Assembly: GCA_910579975.1 (NCBI GenBank)
Contig: CAJTWU010000001.1
Location: 125,401 to 189,400, forward strand
DNA: 64,000 bases
Reading direction: 5' to 3'
From: an uncultured Vampirovibrio sp.
Lineage (GTDB): Bacteria; Cyanobacteriota; Vampirovibrionia; Gastranaerophilales; Gastranaerophilaceae
The position numbers and the translations under genes are program-made. Every line of letters starts with the position of its first letter. Position 1 is the first letter of the stretch. The notes below the pieces were generated by a model. That model did no database searches. It saw only the letters and a program-made list of their open reading frames with translations, and was not told the origin of the DNA. Positions 15,237 through 24,328 of this stretch are shown here, in pieces.

Positions 15237-17771
15237 ATGAATTGTTTTTTCAGAAATCAGCATGAGGCTTTATTTAAGGCTTGTAAGCCATATCAATATG
15301 TAGGTGGCGAGTTTTTATCACGAAATAAGGATTTTGATAAAGCGCGTGTACGTTTTGCATTTGTTTTCCCGGATAAATATGAAATTGGTATCAGTAATCT
15401 TGGAGTAAGAATAATATATGACCGAGTAAATGCTCAAGAAGGTATGATGGCTGACAGAGCTTATGCTCCTGAGGTTGATTTTAAGCCTGAAGCTTTATAT
15501 GGAGTTGAGTCAAAACGTGCTTTATGTGATTTTGACGGTATTGGCTTCTCTTTGCAGTATGAATTATCATACCCGACTGTTTTAAAAATGCTGGAAATGT
15601 CTAAAATCTCTGTTCGTAATGATGAAAGAGGTGACGATGAGCCGATTGTTTTTGCCGGAGGACCATGTGCATTTAATCCGTTACCAATGGCTGAATTTAT
15701 TGATGTTTTTTCAATCGGTGATGGTGAAGAAATGATGGTAGAGATTTGCGAAGTTTTGGAAAGAACTCAAGGAATGCCTCGCAAACAAAGAATAGAAGAA
15801 TTATGTAAGATTAAAGGTTGTTGGTCGCAGCAAGTTGGTGGTAGCGTTGAAAAACGCCTTGCACCGTTAACACTTGAATATGCATCAACTTCTTATCCTA
15901 TACCATTTTCAAGTTCTGTACATGATAGAGCAATTGTTGAAATCCGACGCGGCTGCGGCAGAATGTGTCGTTTTTGCCAGCCGGGACACGTTACTTTACC
16001 TGTAAGAGAGCGTTCAGCAGAAGATATCATAAAAATTACTAAAGAGCTTGTAGACAATACCGGATATGATGAGTATTCTCTGCTTTCATTGTCATCAAAT
16101 GATTATTCAAATATCCGTGAGGTTATAAAGGAATTAGCGGTTGATTTTAATAAACGCAAAGTCTCTGTATCTTTACCAAGTCAGCGTATTGACGGGTTTA
16201 ATCTTGAACTTGCAAATCTAGTACAGTCTGTTCGTAAATCAGGTATGACTTTGGCTCCGGAGGCAGGGAGCCAGAGGTTACGCAATGTTATCAAGAAAAA
16301 TATTTCAGAAGAGCAGATAATCAATGCTGCTTTGACTTTATATGAGAATGGTTGGTCAAAACTGAAGTTTTATTTTATTTGCGGTTTGCCTACTGAAACG
16401 ATTGAAGATATGGATGAGATGGCGGAGCTTCTTAATAAGATTAAATACAGAGCAAAGCTTCTTAAACGCGAAAAAGGATTAAATCACGGATTTGAGATAA
16501 CTTGTACGCTTTCAATTTTTGTACCAAAACCGTTTACTCCGTTCCAGTGGTGTCCTCAAATGGATTTGGATGAAGTTACAGCACATATTAATTATTTGAA
16601 AGAGAAAACAAAACATATTAAAGGTTTAAAAATCAATTATCATGAGAAATTTGTGTCTCAAATTGAAGCTGTGCTTACCCGCGGTGATACGAGTCTTTGC
16701 AAGTATATTGAAGCGCTTTATAAAAAAGGCTGCTACCTTGATGCGTGGGGCGAGCATTTTGATAAAAATGTATGGAAAGAAATGGCTGAAGAATGCGGAT
16801 TTTCGTTGGAAGAACTTGCAAAATGCGAGTATGCGCTTGACGAAATCCTTCCTTGGGATTTTATAAATGTCGGATTGAATAAAGAATGGCTTCGAAACGA
16901 GTACAAATCAGCTTTTACACAAGGTTGTGAGTTTAATCTCCAACCGACTTGCGAAAATCGTTGTGTAAGCTGCGGCGTTTGCCCAAATTTAAAAACACAT
17001 AAAGTTATGGCAAAACCTTATGTTGCCTCAAAAGAGGCTCAAAAGATAGTAACAATCGAGCCGGCTGACCCTAGAACGGTTCATCCTGATCCAAATATAC
17101 CTGTATACAGATACCGTTTAAAAATTACTAAAAAGGGTTTGTTAAAGTATTTTTCACACCTTGATTGGCAGAATACTTTCCATAAAGTTCTTGCAAGAAC
17201 TGGTTTAAGAATGGCATATACTCTTGGTTATAATCCTACAATGAAAGTTTCTATGGGAATTGCGCTTCCTTTGTTTGCAGAAAGCGAAGGTGAGTTGATT
17301 GATATAGAAATTCTTGATAATTTGGAAGAACAAGAGTTAAAAGATATTATTAATCCGAATTTACCTACAGGTGCTGAAATAATTGCTGTTCAATCAGTTG
17401 AGCGCTACTGTACAGCTGTTGAAATTGAAGCACAGTGGGCAGAATATAAGATCGAACCGTATTTCAAATCAGATGAAAAATCTCTTTACAATTTTGAAAA
17501 ATTTAGGTATGATGTAGAAAGAGTTTTATCTTCTGATGAGATTTTAATCACGAAGAAAAACAAAAAAGGTTTAGAAAAAACAACAGATTTTAAGAAATCT
17601 ATCGGTAGTTATAGGTTTGAAGACAATAGTCTGTTTATACATCTTAAAACCGGTCAAGGTTCAGAAGTACCTGCATTGAGGGCAGATAGCTTAATGGAAC
17701 TTGTCGATAGTGAGAGAATATACAATATCACAAGACTCCGTTTCCTTGATGAAAAGTTAAGAGAATTATAG
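15237..17771 (+). CDS. radical SAM protein fused to DUF2344 (TIGR03960/TIGR03936-type)
   Basis: 844 residues. The N-terminal part (about 1-230) resembles a cobalamin-binding-like domain; the radical-SAM core has GCGRMCRFCQPGH (CxxxCxxC) around residue 240. A cysteine-rich linker (TCENRCVSCGVCPNL) near residue 570 precedes the C-terminal DUF2344 domain (RLKITKKGLLKYFSHLDWQ). The substrate is unknown; the family is often next to RNase E/G, as here, suggesting RNA modification or ribosome-related work. Start taken at ATG 15237 because AAGGAG lies 5 nt upstream; an upstream in-frame start would add 36 atypical residues. Only 14 bp separate it from the RNase gene. Confidence 0.88.
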   Translation: MNCFFRNQHEALFKACKPYQYVGGEFLSRNKDFDKARVRFAFVFPDKYEIGISNLGVRIIYDRVNAQEGMMADRAYAPEVDFKPEALYGVESKRALCDFDGIGFSLQYELSYPTVLKMLEMSKISVRNDERGDDEPIVFAGGPCAFNPLPMAEFIDVFSIGDGEEMMVEICEVLERTQGMPRKQRIEELCKIKGCWSQQVGGSVEKRLAPLTLEYASTSYPIPFSSSVHDRAIVEIRRGCGRMCRFCQPGHVTLPVRERSAEDIIKITKELVDNTGYDEYSLLSLSSNDYSNIREVIKELAVDFNKRKVSVSLPSQRIDGFNLELANLVQSVRKSGMTLAPEAGSQRLRNVIKKNISEEQIINAALTLYENGWSKLKFYFICGLPTETIEDMDEMAELLNKIKYRAKLLKREKGLNHGFEITCTLSIFVPKPFTPFQWCPQMDLDEVTAHINYLKEKTKHIKGLKINYHEKFVSQIEAVLTRGDTSLCKYIEALYKKGCYLDAWGEHFDKNVWKEMAEECGFSLEELAKCEYALDEILPWDFINVGLNKEWLRNEYKSAFTQGCEFNLQPTCENRCVSCGVCPNLKTHKVMAKPYVASKEAQKIVTIEPADPRTVHPDPNIPVYRYRLKITKKGLLKYFSHLDWQNTFHKVLARTGLRMAYTLGYNPTMKVSMGIALPLFAESEGELIDIEILDNLEEQELKDIINPNLPTGAEIIAVQSVERYCTAVEIEAQWAEYKIEPYFKSDEKSLYNFEKFRYDVERVLSSDEILITKKNKKGLEKTTDFKKSIGSYRFEDNSLFIHLKTGQGSEVPALRADSLMELVDSERIYNITRLRFLDEKLREL

Positions 17772-17785
17772 TAAAGGATTTAGAG

Positions 17786-19504
17786 ATGAAAGAAACAAAT
17801 GGCGCTAACAAGATTATTATTGCTGAGCGCGATAATATTGCTGCGGTTACAGAAAATGGAAAAGTTGCAGAGTTTTATGTTCATAGAGGTGAAATTATTC
17901 TTGGTGATGTTTATCTTGCACAGGTTGAAAATATTTTACCAAGTATAGAAGCAGCTTTTGTGAATGTAGGTTCTGATAAAATGGGATTTTTGCACGCACA
18001 GGATATCCCGGGTAAAGGCGCTTTGCAAGACAAGGTAAAACCTAAGCAGAAATTGGTTGTTCAGGTTGTTAAAGAACCAGTTGGACACAAAGGTCCTCGT
18101 GTAACAACTGAAATTTCACTTCCAGGCAGATTTTTAGTTTTAATGCCAAATGAAACAGGTATTAACGTAAGTAAAAAAATTACTTCTGCTAAAGAAAGAG
18201 CAAGATTAAAATCAGTTGTTAATCTTCTTAAGCCGGTTGGTGTTGGAATTATTGTAAGAACAGAAGCTGAAGGGCAAACAGAAGCTGATATTCAGGAAGA
18301 TTTAGAAATCCTGTTGGAAAAATGGAATAATATAATAACATCTGCTGAAAGCTTGACCCCTCCAAATCTTCTTTATAGGGATCAGGACTTGCTTTACAGA
18401 GTTATTCGTGAATGCTGTAATGAAAATACTCAAGAAATTATTGTCGATACAGGATTTGCTTTAAGCCGTGTTCAAAATATTTTGCAGAATTGGCATATGA
18501 ACAAGAATATCAATGTAACTTTATACAAAGGTTCTGAACCTTTACTTGTTGCTATGGATATTCACAAAGAAATCAAAGCGGCTTTGTCAATGAAAGTTAA
18601 TCTTCCATCAGGCGGTTACTTATTCATTCAGACAACAGAAGCGCTTACGGTAATTGACGTTAACAGCGGTAAGTTCACAAATTCTGCTACTCAAGATGAA
18701 ACTATCTTGAAAACCAATATTGAAGCTGTTCATGAGATAGCACGCCAGCTAAGACTTCGTAATATTGGCGGTATGATTATCATTGACTTTATTGATATGA
18801 ATTCACGTGTCGATAAATTAACTATGATGGAAGAGCTTGAACTTGCTATGGAAGCTGATAAGGCTAAACCGCAAGTTGGTCAATTATCAGACTTAGGACT
18901 TGTTGAAATGACCCGTCACAGACAAGGTCAGGCAATTAGCGAAATCTTTGCAAAGCGTTGTCCGCATTGCCAGGGTAACGGATATATTATGGAAGATATT
19001 AAATTTGCTTCTGCGACATCAGAAGGTGAATACAGAGCAAAAGCTGCTAAATTGAAACTTCCAATGGGTAATAAAAAGAATAAATTTAATAAATTCAATA
19101 ACAAACCTGAAAATGAGGTAAAAGAAACACCAATTGTTCAGGAAGAAAAGCTTGAAGTAGTTGAAAATCCATCTGTAGAAGCTCAAGTTGAGGTTCAAGA
19201 AGCAGCACAGGAAAAAGAAACTAAAAAGAAAAATACAAGAAAACCTCGTTTTGACCGCAAGAAAGTTAAACAAGAAGTTGCAGATGAAAATCTTGCACAA
19301 ACAGTTCTTACAGAGGGTGCTGAAATTGAACCGGTAATAGCTCCTCAGCCTGAAGCAGCTCCTGTTGTTGAGGAAGCACCAGCAGAAGTAGTTACAGAAG
19401 AAAAACCTAAAAAAACTACCCGCGGACGCAGACCAAACAGAGGTACTCAAAAGAAAACAAGAACAACTAAAAAAGCAAAAGAAGTTGAAGCTAATGAAGA
19501 ATAG
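17786..19504 (+). CDS. rne: ribonuclease E/G family endoribonuclease
   Basis: 572 residues. An S1-type RNA-binding domain (residues 25-110) is followed by RNase H-like and DNase I-like catalytic parts: LTVIDVNSGKFTNSATQDET and GGMIIIDFIDMNSRVDK carry the two metal-binding Asp. The Zn-link CPHCQGNGYI is present. After about residue 410 comes a disordered tail, acidic then basic, ending in Arg/Lys-rich repeats (TTRGRRPNRGTQKKTRTTKK), which may bind RNA or degradosome partners as in cyanobacterial RNase E. Works in mRNA decay and rRNA/tRNA processing. Its end overlaps the next start codon. Confidence 0.93.
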   Translation: MKETNGANKIIIAERDNIAAVTENGKVAEFYVHRGEIILGDVYLAQVENILPSIEAAFVNVGSDKMGFLHAQDIPGKGALQDKVKPKQKLVVQVVKEPVGHKGPRVTTEISLPGRFLVLMPNETGINVSKKITSAKERARLKSVVNLLKPVGVGIIVRTEAEGQTEADIQEDLEILLEKWNNIITSAESLTPPNLLYRDQDLLYRVIRECCNENTQEIIVDTGFALSRVQNILQNWHMNKNINVTLYKGSEPLLVAMDIHKEIKAALSMKVNLPSGGYLFIQTTEALTVIDVNSGKFTNSATQDETILKTNIEAVHEIARQLRLRNIGGMIIIDFIDMNSRVDKLTMMEELELAMEADKAKPQVGQLSDLGLVEMTRHRQGQAISEIFAKRCPHCQGNGYIMEDIKFASATSEGEYRAKAAKLKLPMGNKKNKFNKFNNKPENEVKETPIVQEEKLEVVENPSVEAQVEVQEAAQEKETKKKNTRKPRFDRKKVKQEVADENLAQTVLTEGAEIEPVIAPQPEAAPVVEEAPAEVVTEEKPKKTTRGRRPNRGTQKKTRTTKKAKEVEANEE

Positions 19505-19814
19505 AATTTTAGCAATATTAATTTTAACTATGTTATCATTGCCTGTACAAGTACAGGCAATTGATGATATAGGGTCTCAACCAATTTATAAACAGCCTGT
19601 AAGCAAACGTAAAATTGCCAAAAAATTCCTGTTTGCAATGGGTGGAGTAGGTGCTTCTTCATTAATAATATTTTTGTTATTAAGCCTTTATAATAAAGTT
19701 CGGGAAGGACTTATAACAGGTAAATTTTCTGAAGAAGAGACTTCTTTGGAAACACCTTCTGATTTGCAAGAAGCGGTTCGGGCATTTTTGAATAAAACTA
19801 ATTGGAAGGGTTAG
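19494..19814 (+). CDS. small secreted or membrane protein of unknown function
   Basis: Not recognised. 106 residues: signal peptide MKNRILAILILTMLSLPVQVQA with likely cleavage after QAQA-like VQA, then a basic stretch and a membrane span (FAMGGVGASSLIIFLLLSLY) near residues 45-65, then an acidic tail. The ATG at 19494 overlaps the end of the RNase gene by 11 nt, so it is probably translated by coupling. It converges with the MCE gene and the coding ends overlap by 17 bp. Confidence 0.6.
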   Translation: MKNRILAILILTMLSLPVQVQAIDDIGSQPIYKQPVSKRKIAKKFLFAMGGVGASSLIIFLLLSLYNKVREGLITGKFSEEETSLETPSDLQEAVRAFLNKTNWKG

Positions 19815-20691
19815 TCGGGCATTTTGTTTTATCACATGCACTGCAATCTATTGCCTTGCCAAAAATTAACCTTATTCCCGCAAAACGCTTCTTAAGAGTT
19901 TCTCCTAAGCCGACAATGATTACATTTACGTTGCTTACTACGGTATTAATGTTTTTGATTACACAATTCAATAAGTTAATGCTGTTATTATTAACATTAT
20001 CTGTGACTCCTGTAATATTTTGAGTTGTTTTTACAAGGTTTACACTTGTGCGCTCAAGGTTTTCAAGAGTTGAATTTATATAACCTTCCTGAAGCGTGCT
20101 TTGAACATTATATGAAGCATCTGCAAGATGTCTTGAGGCAACATTAACATTCATAACGGTGTCGTTTATTGTCGGACGAACATCTTCAAGTATTCCTGTT
20201 AATACATTTATCATTTCAGTAAGAGCATCAAAAGTTTTACCGGCTGATTGGATAGTACCATTTACATTATCTTTTATTTCATCTAAACCGCCGTTTTTTG
20301 CTTGATCTTGAATAAAGCTTTCAAAGTTTAATCCTTTTGTTCCTTCAATAAGTGAATGATTTCTAAGCTTTGCAAGATAAGGAGCGTTAGGATAAACAAG
20401 CTCTATGTAATCTTTTTTGTCTTTACGTCTAATCATTGCAGTTGTATTTGCCGGAAGTTCCAGTTCTTTTAGTCTAAGTTTTAAGTCTACACGTGTCGTA
20501 TGAAAATCGGGGCTTGGATATACCTTTACGGTATGTCCAAGCTTAAAACCTTTGTAATATACCGGTAAAGAGTGTCTGAATGGTTCAAGTTCTTGAAAAT
20601 CAACAGTTACACGAATTTGCCCAAGTATATAAAATAAGAAAAATATTGATCCTGTAATTATCAAAGCATATATAAAATATTCTTTCTTCAT
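19798..20691 (-). CDS. MlaD/MCE-domain lipid-transport protein
   Basis: 297 residues: an N-terminal membrane anchor (FIYALIITGSIFFLFYILGQ), one MCE domain (about 30-115, with VYYKGFKLGHTVKVYP and KKDYIELVYPNAPYL), then long amphipathic helices and a C-terminal cysteine cluster (DCSACDKTKCP). MCE proteins form hexamers that carry lipids between inner and outer membranes as substrate-binding parts of an ABC system; the MlaE/MlaF partners are not in this window. It is evidence for a two-membrane envelope. Confidence 0.82.
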   Translation of the reverse strand: MKKEYFIYALIITGSIFFLFYILGQIRVTVDFQELEPFRHSLPVYYKGFKLGHTVKVYPSPDFHTTRVDLKLRLKELELPANTTAMIRRKDKKDYIELVYPNAPYLAKLRNHSLIEGTKGLNFESFIQDQAKNGGLDEIKDNVNGTIQSAGKTFDALTEMINVLTGILEDVRPTINDTVMNVNVASRHLADASYNVQSTLQEGYINSTLENLERTSVNLVKTTQNITGVTDNVNNNSINLLNCVIKNINTVVSNVNVIIVGLGETLKKRFAGIRLIFGKAIDCSACDKTKCPTNPSN

Positions 20692-20773
20692 AATTGGATT
20701 ATTGTTTGAATTATTATATAAAGTAATTACCCGTTGAGATAATTTTGTAATAGAATAATTTTAGAGGTGAAAT

Positions 20774-21517
20774 ATGTCAGAAATTTTAGGAAATATACAT
20801 TCAATTGAAAGCTGTGGAACTGTTGATGGTCCGGGTATAAGATTTGTTGTTTTTACTCAAGGTTGTCCGCTTAGATGTCAATATTGCCACAACCCTGATA
20901 CCTGGGATTATGTTGGTGAAGCTAAGAAAATGTCTGCTGATGAGATTTTAGACCAATATCATGGTGTAAAAGAGTTTTGTGGAGGAGGTATAACTGTAAC
21001 AGGCGGTGAACCATGGGTTCAAATTGATTTTGTTACGGATTTATTTAAAAAAGCTAGAGCTGAAGGTGTTCACACCGCTCTTGATACTTCCGGCTTACTA
21101 TTTAATAAAGATAATACAACTAAGATTGATGAACTTTTGAAATACACAAGTCTTGTGCTTTTGGATATCAAGCATATTGATGATGAAGAACATAAAAAAC
21201 TTACGGGACATTCTAATAAAACTATTTTAGAGTTTGCTAAGTATTTATCTGATAATAAAAAGCCAATGTGGGTACGTCATGTTACTGTTCCAGGCATTAC
21301 AATGAATGAAGAGTATTTAACCCGTTTGGGAGAGTTTCTGGGTACATTGAATAACGTTGCAGCATTAGATGTTCTTCCATATCACGATATGGCAGTTCCA
21401 AAATACGAAAATCTTGGTATTGAATATCCTCTTAAAGATGTTCCTCCATTAACTCATGAACAGGCTATGGAAGCTCGAAATATTATTTTAAAAGCATTTA
21501 AACGGGTTAAAGGTTAA
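20774..21517 (+). CDS. pflA: pyruvate formate-lyase activating enzyme
   Basis: A 247-residue radical-SAM activase: N-terminal SCGTVDGPGIRFVVFTQGCP and the CxxxCxxC cluster in RCQYCHNPDTW, GGGITVTGGEPW as the SAM-binding GGEP motif, ending with PYHDMAVPKYENLGIEYPLK typical of PflA. It abstracts a hydrogen from the glycine of RVSGYA, here on the separate 80-residue subunit 12 kb upstream. GAGGTGAA precedes ATG. It converges with the TonB-domain gene; coding ends overlap by 11 bp. Confidence 0.95.
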   Translation: MSEILGNIHSIESCGTVDGPGIRFVVFTQGCPLRCQYCHNPDTWDYVGEAKKMSADEILDQYHGVKEFCGGGITVTGGEPWVQIDFVTDLFKKARAEGVHTALDTSGLLFNKDNTTKIDELLKYTSLVLLDIKHIDDEEHKKLTGHSNKTILEFAKYLSDNKKPMWVRHVTVPGITMNEEYLTRLGEFLGTLNNVAALDVLPYHDMAVPKYENLGIEYPLKDVPPLTHEQAMEARNIILKAFKRVKG

Positions 21518-22310
21518 TTTTTTTAACCAGCTCGGTACGATATCTTTTATAGTTGTTATTTAGTTCTGTACGTTCAATTGCTTTATTAATTGCGTGAATT
21601 GCGTTTTCGTAATCTTTAATCATTTCATAAGCGTAAGCAAGATAGAAGTAAGCAAAAGCAGTATCTTCAATTTCAGCTTGATATTTGAGTGCATGTACTC
21701 GTTTAATATCTATTCTGTTTTTCATTATATTATATGTAGTAAAATCTTTGTTTGCTCCAACATGATCACCGAGAGCTTCTTTGATTTTGCCTCGATATTT
21801 ATATAAAAAATAGCTTTCGTCATCGCCGTTTACTTCATTAATTGCAAGGTCAATGTATTTTAAAGCGCTCTGCTTATCTGTAAGAAAATATTGTTTGGAA
21901 AGATTATAATAAGATTTCATCCGGTCTGTTTTTACCAGAGTTGTATCAAAAGAATAGTTGACAGCTAAAGTTTGTCGGGTAGTGTTTGCGGGAAAAGAGC
22001 CAAAAGGCATTGCTTTTTTTAATGCATTTATTGCAGCTTCATCATAAATATTATCTCCAGAACTTTCAATAATATTAGCTGCATAGATTTCACCATCCCT
22101 ATTTAGTTTGAATAATATTCTTGTATGTGCTTCTTCAAGAAAATCAGGGGGAGTCCAGTTCTTTTGAAGTTTTGCATGAATATTCTCCATGTAATCAGCA
22201 AAATCATTCTGAACCTGTGCATTACTCGTAGGCTGATTGTAATAAGGTTCAGCAGTTACTGAAAGTGTGAATAGCATGGATATTATGACGATTAATCTTT
22301 TTACTCCCAT
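21507..22310 (-). CDS. periplasmic protein with TonB C-terminal-like domain and TPR repeats
   Basis: 267 residues. Signal peptide MGVKRLIVIISMLFTLSVTA; residues 35-125 match a TonB C-terminal fold (HAKLQKNWTPPD, ILFKLNRDGEIYAANIIESS, DEAAINALKKAMPFGSFP); residues 130-260 contain TPR-like helices (YFYLAYAYEMIKDYENAIHA). Free-standing TonB-C/TPR proteins are seen in cyanobacteria-like genomes; function unknown. No ribosome binding site: the -10 box TACAAT ends 6 nt before ATG, so the mRNA is probably leaderless. Confidence 0.75.
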   Translation of the reverse strand: MGVKRLIVIISMLFTLSVTAEPYYNQPTSNAQVQNDFADYMENIHAKLQKNWTPPDFLEEAHTRILFKLNRDGEIYAANIIESSGDNIYDEAAINALKKAMPFGSFPANTTRQTLAVNYSFDTTLVKTDRMKSYYNLSKQYFLTDKQSALKYIDLAINEVNGDDESYFLYKYRGKIKEALGDHVGANKDFTTYNIMKNRIDIKRVHALKYQAEIEDTAFAYFYLAYAYEMIKDYENAIHAINKAIERTELNNNYKRYRTELVKKINL

Positions 22311-22316
22311 AAAAAT

Positions 22317-22345
22317 ATTGTAGATAAAATGGGAAAGAAGTTCAA
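22317..22345 (-). promoter_or_regulatory. leaderless-type promoter of the TonB-domain gene
   Basis: Minus strand TTGAAC (22345-22340), 17-nt spacer, TACAAT (22322-22317), then 6 nt to the ATG at 22310. Confidence 0.65.
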
Positions 22346-22412
22346 GTACATTGACTTCACACTATATTTACAGGATAATTAACTGGTATCAGATTTTTTT
22401 AAGGAAGAGATT

Positions 22413-23492
22413 ATGGATTTTACAACACTAACCATTGATATTTTAAAAACGCTTTCTATTGTTGGAGGATATGGTGTAGGAATTATACTTTTGACAATAA
22501 TTATAAGAGCAGCAATGTGGCCTCTAGGAGTTTCACAACAACGCTCTATGCGTACAATGCAAATGCTTCAACCTAAAATGAAAGCTATTCAGGAAAGATA
22601 TAAAAGTAATCCTCAGGTAATGCAGCAAAAAATGATGGAATTCTATAAAGAACATAAATTCAATCCAATGGCAGGCTGCTTCCCGTTGCTAATTCAAATG
22701 CCTATATTTATTCTTTTGTATTCAACATTGATGAGTCCTCAATTTATTCAATTAGCCGGTGATTCTCACTTTTTATTTATAAACAGACTTGATGCTACTC
22801 TTAAAACTTCAGCAGGAATTTCTCATGATGGAACTTTAGGAGTTTCTAAATATGATACATTTATGACCGGTAAAACTGCAAAAGTATACTTAAAAGATGA
22901 TGAAGTTCTTTCTGCTGTTAAAATTGATAAACCTAATAAAGCTATAGAAGTCCAAGGTGATTTAACGCCTGGTGAAAATGTTGATTTTAAAATCAGCTTG
23001 GATAGCTTAAACCTTAAATTCAGCCAGCTTGACCAGATTGAAAAAGCTGAAATTGATGTAATGGATGTTCAGACAAAAGAAACAGAAACAATTGATTTTG
23101 TTAGAAAAGATGGTATTTTGACTGCAACTGTTCCAACAAAAGAAGTTAAAACATCATTCCATTATGATGTAGCAATATTAATTGCTTTGTTTGCATTGAC
23201 AATGTTCTTCTCTCAAAAAGCAATGATGGCGATGAATAAAAATACTCAACAGGATGCAGCTGCTCAAGCTATGCAAAAATCAATGAATACATTTATGCCG
23301 ATTATGTTGACATTTACATTCATTATCATCCCAATTCCAGCTGGGGTTTTGTTATACTTGATTTCAAGTAACTGCTTCCAGGTTCTTCAAACTGTTATTA
23401 TTAATAAACAATTAGAAAATGAAGATAAGAAAAAAGAAGAAAAAATCGATGATTTAGATGTAGCAAATGCAAAACAAATTAAAGAAAAATAA
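22413..23492 (+). CDS. yidC: membrane protein insertase YidC/Oxa1
   Basis: 359 residues. The core shows TM1 with the conserved Arg (ILLTIIIRAAMWPLG), the cytoplasmic hairpin (MKAIQERYKSNPQVMQQKMM), FNPMAGCFPLLIQMPIFILL, and the last membrane hairpin (FMPIMLTFTFIIIPIPAGVL). Between TM2 and TM3 is an extra soluble domain of about 110 residues (130-245), predicted outside the membrane; the large N-terminal periplasmic domain of proteobacterial YidC is missing. It inserts and folds inner-membrane proteins, working with Sec and FtsY. AGGAAGAG precedes ATG. It overlaps the next gene by 1 nt. Confidence 0.93.
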   Translation: MDFTTLTIDILKTLSIVGGYGVGIILLTIIIRAAMWPLGVSQQRSMRTMQMLQPKMKAIQERYKSNPQVMQQKMMEFYKEHKFNPMAGCFPLLIQMPIFILLYSTLMSPQFIQLAGDSHFLFINRLDATLKTSAGISHDGTLGVSKYDTFMTGKTAKVYLKDDEVLSAVKIDKPNKAIEVQGDLTPGENVDFKISLDSLNLKFSQLDQIEKAEIDVMDVQTKETETIDFVRKDGILTATVPTKEVKTSFHYDVAILIALFALTMFFSQKAMMAMNKNTQQDAAAQAMQKSMNTFMPIMLTFTFIIIPIPAGVLLYLISSNCFQVLQTVIINKQLENEDKKKEEKIDDLDVANAKQIKEK

Positions 23493-24328
23493 TGAAAACA
23501 ATTGGAATAATAGCTCTTTCAGGAGCATGTAATAAAGAAAAAATAGAAAACTCTAAAGCCTGTCTTGAAAAGATGGGCTTTAAGGTTAAGTTATCAAAAA
23601 ATATTTTTGATAAAAATAGTTATCTAGCCGGCTCTGATGAAGATAAATTAGAGGAGCTTTACAGTTTCTTTCAGAATCCTGAAATAGACTTAATCTTAAA
23701 TGCGCGCGGCGGCTATGGCGCAATCAGGTTAATTAATAAAATTGATTATGAAATAATAAAAAATAATCCCAAACCATTTGTAGGTTTTTCAGATATCACT
23801 GCACTTCTGCTGATGTTTTATAAAAAAACAGGAATTGTAACTTATCATGGACCAATGGCAAGTAGTGATTTCGGAGGCGAAATTTCAGAGTTTACTAATA
23901 ACAATTTCTTTAAAGCGTTGAGCGGAGATAATCTTGAGTTTGCGGGCAATAAGATTTATAAAGAAGGTGAGGCAGAAGGAATTATCTGGGGAGGAAATCT
24001 TGCAACAGTAGTTTCTATGTGTGGTCTGGATTTTATTCCTGATAAAGATTTTATTTTCTTTGCAGAAGATTTGAATGAGCCTGTTTACAAGATTGATAAA
24101 ATGTTTCAGCAGCTATTCAATATAGAAAAATTCCAAAAATATTGTAAAGGAATAGTCTTAGGTGACTTCCTTAATGTCGAGAATGAACAATGGCTTGATG
24201 AGTACTTCAAAACCCTTCCTTTCCCAACTATATCAGGTCTTAAAATAACTCACAACCAAGATAAAATAACTATTCCAATTGGTAAAAATGCTCTAATCAG
24301 GAATAACATACTCAGAATTTATGGCTAG
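23492..24328 (+). CDS. LD-carboxypeptidase (peptidase S66, LdcA-like)
   Basis: 278 residues. Motifs: RGGYGAIRLINKIDY, the nucleophile Ser in KPFVGFSDITALL, TYHGPMASSDFG, GGNLATVVSMCG and FAEDLNEPVYKIDKM carrying the catalytic Glu. It cleaves the terminal D-alanine of murein tetrapeptides in peptidoglycan recycling. Start overlaps the yidC stop (TAATG), so translation is coupled. The 3' end overlaps the convergent GntR gene by 36 bp. Confidence 0.9.
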   Translation: MKTIGIIALSGACNKEKIENSKACLEKMGFKVKLSKNIFDKNSYLAGSDEDKLEELYSFFQNPEIDLILNARGGYGAIRLINKIDYEIIKNNPKPFVGFSDITALLLMFYKKTGIVTYHGPMASSDFGGEISEFTNNNFFKALSGDNLEFAGNKIYKEGEAEGIIWGGNLATVVSMCGLDFIPDKDFIFFAEDLNEPVYKIDKMFQQLFNIEKFQKYCKGIVLGDFLNVENEQWLDEYFKTLPFPTISGLKITHNQDKITIPIGKNALIRNNILRIYG